Positions 21,865 through 27,904 of a stretch of DNA of 27,904 nt are shown piece by piece. The stretch is from CAZHLD01 sp964533185 (GTDB taxonomy: Bacteria; Acidobacteriota; Terriglobia; Acidiferrales; UBA7541), in assembly GCA_964533185.1 (NCBI GenBank), contig CAZHLD010000034.1:1-27904 (forward strand). Direction: 5' to 3'. The position numbers were made by a program, and so were the translations under genes. The notes under the pieces were generated by a model. The model was not told where the DNA came from. It did no database searches and was given only the letters and a program-made list of their open reading frames with translations. Each line of letters begins with the position of its first letter. The first letter of the stretch is position 1.

Positions 21865-22428
21865 ATGATTCTGCTGCTCGACAACTACGACTCCTTCACC
21901 TACAACCTGGCGCAGTATCTCGGCCAGTTGGGGGAGAAGCTCGAAGTGCGGCGGAACGACCAGATTACGGTGGCCGAAGTTGTGCGGCTTGCGCCGGAGC
22001 GAATTGTCATCTCACCCGGGCCGGGGATTCCACAGCGGGCGGGGATCACCGTCGAATTGATTTGTCGGTTTGCGGGCGAGATTCCGATACTTGGGGTGTG
22101 CCTGGGCCATCAAGCGATTGGTCATGCGTTTGGTGGTCGCGTGGTGCGCGCGCCGGAGATCCTTCACGGCAAGACCAGCGAGATTCACCACGACGGCAAG
22201 ACAATTTTTCGGAAGCTGCCGCAGCCGTTCACGGCGACGCGCTATCACTCTTTGGTTGTTGCGCGGAAGGGGTTGCCGCGCGAGCTGGAGATTTCCGCCG
22301 AAACGGCTGACGGCACCATCATGGGCCTGCGCCACCGCAAGCTGCGCGTCGAAGGCGTGCAGTTCCACCCCGAATCCATCCTTACTGATGCAGGAATGCA
22401 ACTCCTGCAGAATTTTCTGCGCCTTTAG
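21865..22428 (+). CDS. trpG: anthranilate synthase component II, glutamine amidotransferase TrpG
   Basis: A class I glutamine amidotransferase of 187 residues that supplies ammonia to TrpE. The catalytic triad is visible: Cys79 in GVCLGHQAIG, His168 and Glu170 in VQFHPESI. The oxyanion-loop segment ISPGPGIPQRAG and the N-terminal LLLDNYDSFTYNLAQYLG are typical. In many bacteria one subunit serves both TrpE and PabB, which is possible here because no pabA is seen. It starts 5 bases after trpE and ends 18 bases before the convergent M20 gene. Confidence 0.95.
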   Translation: MILLLDNYDSFTYNLAQYLGQLGEKLEVRRNDQITVAEVVRLAPERIVISPGPGIPQRAGITVELICRFAGEIPILGVCLGHQAIGHAFGGRVVRAPEILHGKTSEIHHDGKTIFRKLPQPFTATRYHSLVVARKGLPRELEISAETADGTIMGLRHRKLRVEGVQFHPESILTDAGMQLLQNFLRL

Positions 22429-22446
22429 TGTGGGAAGCGCCAGCAC

Positions 22447-23997
22447 CTACCAACGCAAGCTCGACATCGCGGCGGCGTAGATTGCGATGCCGCGCCAGAG
22501 GTTGCCGATGCGGAGGTTTTCGTTGGCGGCGTGTTGGTTGTTGTCGTGGTTGACCATGGGCACGCCGATGACGGGCAGGCTCCACTGCTCGAAGGTGAAC
22601 ATCGGCGCGCTGCCGCCAAGCGTGGGCATTTTCACCACCGGGCCGCCGGTGGCCTGCTCGACGACGCGCATAACGGCGCGCGAGACGGGGAGCTCCATCG
22701 ACGTGCGCGAGGCCGGATAGCCCCACGGGCCGGTGGTTACTTTGGCGATGAGTGGGCACTTCAAGTGTTCGGCGGGCGTCGGGTCTTCGGAAGTGGTGCA
22801 AAAGCCCTGCTTGCGGATGTGCGCGACGACACGCTCAAACTGGCGGGCCGGCTGAATGTTTTTCACCAGGCGCAGGTCGAGCGAGGCCGTGGCCTGTGTG
22901 GGGATAATGTTCTGCGATTCGGCTCCGACGTACGCGCTGCGCAAGCCGCGGATGTTGAGCGAAGGTTGGTTGATGAGCTCGACGAGTTTCCTGCCACCCC
23001 CTTCGGGCCGGGCGATGAGCAGTTCGCGCATCAGGTCGGCGTCGTTGGCAGGCATTTCGGCGAGCGCCTGACGTTCGCGGTTGCTGAGCGGTGCGACGTC
23101 GTCATAGAAGCCCTCGATCACGACGCGTCCATCGGCATCTTTCATCGAGGCCAGCAGGCGGGCCAAGTTGAACGCCGGATTTGGCGCCCAATTGCCATAA
23201 TGGCCGCTGTGCAGCGCGCGCGCGGGGCCGTACACGGTGATCTCCACGTCCATCACGCCGCGGTTGCCGAAGAAAACCATTGGCCGGCCCGATTGGTGCA
23301 CGGGTCCATCGGCGGTGATCAGGAGATCGGCGGCAATAAGGTCGCGGTGGGCGGCGAGGGTGCGCTCGAGGTTGGGCGAGCCGGCTTCTTCTTCGCCGTC
23401 CAGGATGAATTTCACGTTGACAGCCAGCGGGATTTGCTTTGCGCGGAGGGCGTCGAGCGCGGCGAGAATCGCGACGATAGGCGACTTGTCGTCGGACGCC
23501 GAACGCGCGTAGATGCGCCAGTCGTCTTCGTAGGGCGTGCCGAGCGCGGGGAAGGGGATGAGCCGGCCGCCCGCTTCGATAGAACTGGTGCGCAGAGCGG
23601 GCTCGAAGGGCTTGGTGCCGGACCAGGCAGCAGGGTCCACGGGCTGGCCGTCGTAATGGGCGTAGAAGATGACGGTGCGAGTTGCACCCGGCGTTCTGAG
23701 CTCGCCATATATGACCGGGCCGCGGCCGGGGATGGGCAGTAGTTGCGTTGCGATGCCGCGGCGCCCGAGCATTTCGAAGAGCGTTGTCGCATTGCGCTGA
23801 ATATTTGCGGTGTCGGTGGCGATGTTGGGGATGGCGAGGAGAGCGGTGAGCTCGGAGATGATCTTGTGTTCGTTGGCCTGGCGATACTCGCGGACCTGGC
23901 GGGCAACTTCAGCGGGCGATGGGGCGTTTGACTTCTGTGCCGCTGCCGGGTAGATTACGAAGCTCAGGATAAAGAGAGTCACCGCTATGCGAATCAA
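22447..23997 (-). CDS. secreted M20 family metallopeptidase
   Basis: A dipeptidase/carboxypeptidase-type enzyme of about 516 residues with a signal peptide (IRIAVTLFILSFVIYPAAAQ), so it acts in the periplasm. The metal site is complete: His and Asp in YAHYDGQP (about 114 and 116), Asp in SASDDKSP (169), Glu-Glu in DGEEEAG (202-203), Asp in ADGP and the late His in PMVNHDNNQHAANE. The HSGHYGNWAPNPA block marks the dimerisation domain of the M20 dipeptidase group (CNDP/PepV-like). I place the start at TTG 23997, which has AGGAGG six bases upstream and gives a compact signal peptide; ATG 24024, without any ribosome-binding site, is the conventional alternative. The substrate is unknown. Confidence 0.9.
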   Translation of the reverse strand: MIRIAVTLFILSFVIYPAAAQKSNAPSPAEVARQVREYRQANEHKIISELTALLAIPNIATDTANIQRNATTLFEMLGRRGIATQLLPIPGRGPVIYGELRTPGATRTVIFYAHYDGQPVDPAAWSGTKPFEPALRTSSIEAGGRLIPFPALGTPYEDDWRIYARSASDDKSPIVAILAALDALRAKQIPLAVNVKFILDGEEEAGSPNLERTLAAHRDLIAADLLITADGPVHQSGRPMVFFGNRGVMDVEITVYGPARALHSGHYGNWAPNPAFNLARLLASMKDADGRVVIEGFYDDVAPLSNRERQALAEMPANDADLMRELLIARPEGGGRKLVELINQPSLNIRGLRSAYVGAESQNIIPTQATASLDLRLVKNIQPARQFERVVAHIRKQGFCTTSEDPTPAEHLKCPLIAKVTTGPWGYPASRTSMELPVSRAVMRVVEQATGGPVVKMPTLGGSAPMFTFEQWSLPVIGVPMVNHDNNQHAANENLRIGNLWRGIAIYAAAMSSLRW

Positions 23998-24003
23998 GAT
24001 CAC

Positions 24004-24009
24004 CCTCCT
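24004..24009 (-). promoter_or_regulatory. perfect Shine-Dalgarno AGGAGG favouring a TTG start
   Basis: On the minus strand AGGAGG is followed by GTGATC and then TTG at 23997-23995. It lies inside the frame that would begin at ATG 24024, so it would be wasted if that ATG were used. Confidence 0.55.
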
Positions 24010-24130
24010 GTAATCGGTCGCCATCGGTTGGCGGCCCGAGCCACTCAGCCGGTGGCCGATTCTCCTCTACTACGTTGCCACAATTTTGCATTCTTGCAGC
24101 CAGCCCCGTTGGGCCTGAATTGAGTGAGCC

Positions 24131-25072
24131 ATGAGCGAATACGCCATCGAAGTCGAAAACCTGGTGAAAGTGTACCACCCGGGGAGACGCTCCGAGGTGC
24201 GCGCCGTGGATGGGATGAACTTCAGCGTGCCGCGTGGCGAGATCTTCGGCCTGCTGGGGCCGAACGGCGCGGGCAAGACAACCATCCTGAAAATGCTCAA
24301 TACGCTGATTCACCCAACCGATGGCCGCGCGCGGGTGCTGGGGTTTGACGTGACGGCACAGCCGCTCGAAGTGCGCCGGCGCATCACCGTGGTCCTTCAG
24401 GAGACCGCTGTCGAGATGTTTCTCGACGCGCGTGACAACCTGCTGACGTTTGCGCGCTTCCACGGGTTAAGCCCGGCTGAGGCGCGGCGTCGCGCAGATG
24501 CGGTGATGGAGCGGTTCAATCTGCACCCGGAAGCCAGCAAAAAGGTGCAGGACCTGAGCGGAGGCTACCGGCGGCGCGTGCAGGTGGCCAAGGCGTTCAT
24601 GGTGGATACGCCGGTGGTGTTCCTCGATGAGTTCTCGACGGGCATGGACCCGATCCTGAAACGCGCCGTGATGGGTTACCTGCGCGAAGAAGCTGCGCGC
24701 GGCCGCACCATCATCCTGACAACGCAGATCCTGAACGAGGCCGAAGAACTCTGCGACGACATCTTGATTATGAACAAGGGCCGCCAGGTGGCCCGCGGCG
24801 ACCTGCACACGCTGAAACTGCTCTCGCAGGGCGTGTACGAGGTGACGATGACGTTTGCGGAGCTGCCTGCGGCGATCGAGACCTACCTGGCCAGCCTTCA
24901 GCCGGTGCGCATGGAGATCCACCAGACTACGGTGGAGCTGGCACTGAAGGCCAAGGAAGCGCGCGTGCTCGAACTGGTGGCCGAGTTGGCAAAAAAAGGC
25001 CGCGTTCTGCGCGTCGAAATCGGCGGGGCCAGTCTGGAAGACATCTTCGTCGAACTGATGAAGGAGAGATAG
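24131..25072 (+). CDS. ABC transporter ATP-binding protein, ABC-2/DrrA type
   Basis: The ATPase subunit of an exporter, 313 residues. Walker A is GPNGAGKT (43-50), the Q-loop is near VVLQETA, the signature is LSGGYRRRVQVAKAF (a variant with GGY in place of GGQ), Walker B is VVFLDEFSTGMDP, followed by the switch region with ILTTQILNEAEELCDD. The usual H-loop histidine is replaced: the motif reads TTQILNE where many DrrA-type proteins have TTHYLEE/TTQYLEE. A C-terminal regulatory domain of about 90 residues follows. It pairs with the permease 3 bases downstream. The substrate is unknown; antibiotics, lipids or polysaccharides are typical for the family. Confidence 0.93.
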   Translation: MSEYAIEVENLVKVYHPGRRSEVRAVDGMNFSVPRGEIFGLLGPNGAGKTTILKMLNTLIHPTDGRARVLGFDVTAQPLEVRRRITVVLQETAVEMFLDARDNLLTFARFHGLSPAEARRRADAVMERFNLHPEASKKVQDLSGGYRRRVQVAKAFMVDTPVVFLDEFSTGMDPILKRAVMGYLREEAARGRTIILTTQILNEAEELCDDILIMNKGRQVARGDLHTLKLLSQGVYEVTMTFAELPAAIETYLASLQPVRMEIHQTTVELALKAKEARVLELVAELAKKGRVLRVEIGGASLEDIFVELMKER

Positions 25073-25075
25073 ACC

Positions 25076-25831
25076 ATGTCTGCCATCTCAGCGATTCTCT
25101 ACCGCGAAAGCAAAATCCGCGCGACGAACTACACGTTTCTCTTCTGGGACCTGTTCTACCCGCTCGCCTATTTGCTGGTGTTTGGCGTGGGGGTGAACGA
25201 GGCGATGGGCGGTGCGTTCCCGTCGGGGCCGGTGGACTACAACTCATTCTTCCTTGCCGGCGTGCTGGGCATGGCCAGCTTTGGCATTGCGTCCAATACG
25301 TCATGGACATTTTTCCTGGACCGCGACAACGGCATCTTCTTCGAGATGCTGACTTATCCGATGACCCGCGCCGAATACCTGCTGGGGAAGATGCTGTTCA
25401 ATATCGGCATTGCGCTGTTTCAGGCGGCGATCACCATTGCGCTGGCCGCTGCGTTGCTGGGCGTGCGCATTCGCTGGGACTTGGTGCCGCTGCTGGCGCT
25501 GCCGGCGGTGATTGGGACGGCGGGGTGGTTCTACTTCTACGCCATCTTTGCGCTGAAGATTCGTCGCAACGACATCTTCAACACCGTGACGTCGATCTTC
25601 TATTTTGCGTTCCTGTTTGCCAGCTCGATGTTTTATCCGCTGGAGCCGCTGCCGGCGTGGTTCCGCGGGATCGCGCTGGCCAACCCGATTACCTGGCAGG
25701 TGGACGTGCTGCGCTATGCGACAATCGGCATCGGCAATCCGGGGCAGATCGCGTGGGAGGCAGCGGCGTTCCTGGTGTTTACGCTGCTTTCGTTCGCGTA
25801 TGCGGTGCGGTGCCTCGACCAGCAGGAATGA
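25076..25831 (+). CDS. ABC-2 type transporter permease
   Basis: A membrane subunit of 251 residues with about six hydrophobic segments (for example DLFYPLAYLLVFGVGV, IALFQAAITIALAAALLGV and TAGWFYFYAIFAL) and the ABC-2 signature near the C-terminus (NPITWQVDVLRYATIG). AAGGAG lies 9 bases before ATG 25076, directly after the ATPase stop, so the two form a two-gene exporter. It ends 23 bases from the convergent trpD. There are no accessory genes that would point to a substrate. Confidence 0.92.
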   Translation: MSAISAILYRESKIRATNYTFLFWDLFYPLAYLLVFGVGVNEAMGGAFPSGPVDYNSFFLAGVLGMASFGIASNTSWTFFLDRDNGIFFEMLTYPMTRAEYLLGKMLFNIGIALFQAAITIALAAALLGVRIRWDLVPLLALPAVIGTAGWFYFYAIFALKIRRNDIFNTVTSIFYFAFLFASSMFYPLEPLPAWFRGIALANPITWQVDVLRYATIGIGNPGQIAWEAAAFLVFTLLSFAYAVRCLDQQE

Positions 25832-25854
25832 GCGAGCCCAAAACGGTGTCAAGC

Positions 25855-26913
25855 CTAAGAGCTTTGTGAAAATGCGATTAGAGATTCGAGCCGCGCGCGG
25901 GCGGTGCCGGAATCGATTGACTGAGCGGCGAGGGCGACACCCTCGCGCCAATTTGCAGCGCGGCCGGCGGCGACCAAAGCAGCGGCGGCGTTGGCGAGTA
26001 CAACATCGCGCGGAGGGCCGGATTCGCCGTCGAGGATGCGGCGGATGATTTGTGCGTTGGTCGGGGCGTCTCCGCCGGTTAGAGCTTCGAGCGGGGCGCG
26101 CTTCAGGCCAAGGTCTTCAGGCGTGAGTGTGTAGCTGTGGACCGCGCCCTCGCGCAGTTCCGTCACGTGCGTCTCGCCGCCTAACGAGATCTCATCCATT
26201 CCGTCTGCGCCGTGGACGACGAACGCGCGCCGGCAGCCCAAGGCAGCGAGGGCACGGGCCATCATCTCCGAGACGCGCGCATCAAAGACGCCAAGCACCT
26301 GGGCCGTGGTTCCGGCGGGATTGGTGAGAGGGCCGAGCAGATTGAAGATTGTGCGGCCGCCGACCTGGCGTCTTGCTGCCGCGGCGTGTTTCATGGCCGT
26401 GTAAACAGTCGGGGCGAACAGAAAACCGATGCCAATCTGCTGAATCGCCTCGCCCATACGCTCCACGGGCACGTCCAGACGCACGCCGAGGGCTTCCAAA
26501 ACATCGGCTGAGCCGCAGCGGGAGCTGAGCGAGCGGTTGCCGTGCTTGGCCACGCGTGCTCCCGCGCCGGCGGCCACGAATGCCGCCCCGGTTGAAATAT
26601 TAAACGTGCCTTTGGCGTCGCCGCCGGTGCCGCAGGTATCCACAAGAGCATCGGCAGGTGGTGCGGTCGAATTTGCAAAGATCGGCCGGGCGTGGCGGCG
26701 CATCACGGTGGCGAAGCCGATCAGCTCGTCGAGCGTCTCGCCTTTCGCGCGCAGACTTGTGAGCAGGCGCGCGATCTGCGCGTCCCCGCACCGGCCGGAG
26801 AGCAAGTCTTCCATGACCGCTTCGGCTTCGGAGCGGCTCAGGTGAACGCCCGCTTCGATTCTGTCGAGAGCGGAAACAATCACGGGAGAGGCCGCCTTGC
26901 TGGTTGGTTCCAT
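25855..26913 (-). CDS. trpD: anthranilate phosphoribosyltransferase TrpD
   Basis: Transfers phosphoribose from PRPP to anthranilate, the step after TrpEG. It has 352 residues. The PRPP-binding GTGGD in DTCGTGGDAKGTFNIST, KHGNRSLSSRCGSADVLEALG, FNLLGPLTNPA and the acidic-site region HGADGMDEISLGGETHV are all present. The N-terminal helical domain (about 1-85) is complete. It is encoded on the opposite strand from trpEG and separated by 3.4 kb, so it is transcribed apart. A candidate -10 and a perfect palindrome precede it. Confidence 0.96.
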   Translation of the reverse strand: MEPTSKAASPVIVSALDRIEAGVHLSRSEAEAVMEDLLSGRCGDAQIARLLTSLRAKGETLDELIGFATVMRRHARPIFANSTAPPADALVDTCGTGGDAKGTFNISTGAAFVAAGAGARVAKHGNRSLSSRCGSADVLEALGVRLDVPVERMGEAIQQIGIGFLFAPTVYTAMKHAAAARRQVGGRTIFNLLGPLTNPAGTTAQVLGVFDARVSEMMARALAALGCRRAFVVHGADGMDEISLGGETHVTELREGAVHSYTLTPEDLGLKRAPLEALTGGDAPTNAQIIRRILDGESGPPRDVVLANAAAALVAAGRAANWREGVALAAQSIDSGTARARLESLIAFSQSS

Positions 26914-26926
26914 TCAGAGTAAACTG

Positions 26927-26947
26927 CCGCGTTTCGTTGAAACGCGG
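26927..26947. promoter_or_regulatory. perfect 9-bp-arm palindrome between trpD and its -10 element
   Basis: Arms CCGCGTTTC (26927-26935) and GAAACGCGG (26939-26947) are exact reverse complements around GTT. It begins 14 bases upstream of the trpD ATG and abuts the -10 element. It could be an operator at the transcription start or a 5' hairpin in the trpD leader. Confidence 0.6.
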
Positions 26948-26953
26948 ATTGTA
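26948..26953 (-). promoter_or_regulatory. candidate -10 element of trpD
   Basis: On the minus strand the sequence is TACAAT, one base off consensus. The start of transcription would fall near 26941, inside the palindrome. No acceptable -35 is seen at 16-18 bases, which would fit an activated or weak promoter. Confidence 0.45.
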
Positions 26954-26994
26954 GCACTGATGGAGCGGCGCGCGGTCGAGAGGGCGGAAACGCG

Positions 26995-27904
26995 ATGAAG
27001 ATTCACGAATACCAGGGCAAGGCGATCCTGGCGCGCTTTGGAGTGCCGGTTCCGCGCGGGGAAGTGGTGTACAAGAAGGAAGAGGCCTGTGCCGTGGCCG
27101 GCCGGCTGGGCACAAAAGTTGTCGTGGTGAAGGCCCAGATCCACGCCGGGGGGCGCGGTAAGGGCGGCGGCGTGAAGCTGGCGCGGTCGGTGGAGGAAGC
27201 AGCAGAGCTGGCCGGCAAGATCCTCGGGATGACGCTGGTGACGCATCAGACCGGTCCGGAAGGCCGCGTGGTGCGGCGGGTGCTGATCGAAGAGGGCCTG
27301 GACATCAAGAAAGAAATCTACCTGGGCCTGCTGGTGGACCGGGCCGTGGGCGCGGCGGTGTTCATGGCCAGCGCCGCAGGCGGGATGGAGATTGAAGAAG
27401 TCGCGCGAGAGAACCCGTCGGCCATTCTGCGCGAGACGATTCATCCGGCGCTGGGACTCCAGCCTTATCAGGCGCGCAAGCTGGCCTTTGGCATCGGGCT
27501 CGGCGCAGAAGCGGCGGCAAACGCCGTGCCGTTTTTCCAAGCGCTCTACCGGGCGTTTGTTGAAACGGACGCCTCGTTACTGGAAATCAACCCGTGCATC
27601 GTGACCGGCGACCATCGGTTGGTGGCGCTCGACGCCAAAATCAACTTCGACGACAACGCACTTTATCGCCACAAGGAATTGCGCGAGCTGCGCGACCTGG
27701 ACGAAGAAGACCCGCTGGAAGTGGAAGCGTCGAAATACGGCCTGAACTACATCAAGCTCGGCGGCAACGTCGGGTGCATGGTGAACGGCGCGGGGCTGGC
27801 CATGGCCACCATGGACATCATCAAGCTGGCGGGCGGCGCGCCGGCAAATTTTCTGGACGTGGGCGGCGGAGCATCGGCCGAGCAGGTGAAGAACGCGTTC
27901 AAGA
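26995..27904 (+). CDS. sucC: succinyl-CoA synthetase beta subunit, 3' truncated by window end
   Basis: ADP/GDP-forming succinate--CoA ligase beta subunit of the citric acid cycle. The visible 303 codons begin MKIHEYQGKAILARFGVPVP, the typical ATP-grasp N-terminus, followed by KAQIHAGGRGKGGGVKLA (nucleotide binding), EINPCIVT (metal-ligating Glu and Asn), LVALDAKINFDDNALYRH and GCMVNGAGLAMATMDIIKLAGG...FLDVGGGA. The last block begins the subunit's CoA-ligase domain. The frame runs off the edge with about 80-90 residues expected to be missing. It is divergent from trpD with 81 bases between the start codons. sucD would be expected next. Confidence 0.95.
   Translation, partial: MKIHEYQGKAILARFGVPVPRGEVVYKKEEACAVAGRLGTKVVVVKAQIHAGGRGKGGGVKLARSVEEAAELAGKILGMTLVTHQTGPEGRVVRRVLIEEGLDIKKEIYLGLLVDRAVGAAVFMASAAGGMEIEEVARENPSAILRETIHPALGLQPYQARKLAFGIGLGAEAAANAVPFFQALYRAFVETDASLLEINPCIVTGDHRLVALDAKINFDDNALYRHKELRELRDLDEEDPLEVEASKYGLNYIKLGGNVGCMVNGAGLAMATMDIIKLAGGAPANFLDVGGGASAEQVKNAFK

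Noticed and set aside
22531..23742. Plus-strand open frame of 403 codons opposite the secreted M20 peptidase
   Set aside because: Composition is typical of antisense shadow frames (Gly/Arg/His-rich), there is no ribosome-binding site, and the opposite strand has all M20 motifs.
25832..25854. Bidirectional terminator between the ABC permease and trpD
   Set aside because: The 23-base gap contains no inverted repeat and no T tract.

Overview
The window looks like a chromosomal segment of a high-GC, Gram-negative bacterium, most likely an acidobacterium (Acidobacteriota). The placement is inference: it rests on lipid A genes of the LpxI type in the order fabZ-lpxA-lpxI-Gfo/Idh oxidoreductase, a TonB-like protein with a long cytoplasmic extension leading into miaA, an unusual number of secreted metallopeptidases, and dispersed palindromic and heptameric repeats. 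A run of exactly 100 N at 19779-19878 shows a scaffolded draft or metagenome assembly. No rRNA, tRNA, CRISPR array or intact transposase gene was seen.

Layout. 1-6869: an M28 lipoprotein peptidase, a FecR-like secreted protein with a C-terminal membrane anchor, an M1-type peptidase on the minus strand and a TPR/HExxH peptidase. The convergent gap at 2672-2882 holds a seven-unit heptamer repeat and two palindromes. 6879-8036 (minus): an M20 peptidase. 8175-14648 (plus): a long operon with fabZ, lpxA, an inserted segment carrying a broken second copy of the start of lpxI and a secreted cupin, then intact lpxI, a Gfo/Idh oxidoreductase, a TonB-like protein, a 31-residue membrane peptide not previously called, and miaA. 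The last five genes are joined by four successive 4-bp stop/start overlaps. 14697-17874: hflX, a small membrane protein, an AT-richer gap of about 415 bp with a strong sigma70-type promoter, pgsA and an AMMECR1 gene closed by a terminator. 17981-18838 (minus): a secreted protein built from an internal duplication. 19003-22428: a fused aroDE (interrupted by the assembly gap), trpE and trpG. 22447-23997 (minus): a second, secreted M20 peptidase. 24131-25831: a two-gene ABC-2 exporter. 25855-26913 (minus): trpD behind a perfect palindrome. 26995 to the right edge: the start of sucC.

Functionally the window combines envelope building (lipid A, phosphatidylglycerol, TonB), tryptophan/shikimate synthesis and extracytoplasmic peptide breakdown. 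No clear novel defence or mobile system is visible. The most noteworthy items are the lpxI 5' relic with its MITE-like insertion and cupin passenger, the coupled 31-residue membrane peptide, the five exact 15-residue repeats in the cytoplasmic part of the TonB-like protein, and the palindrome at the trpD start.
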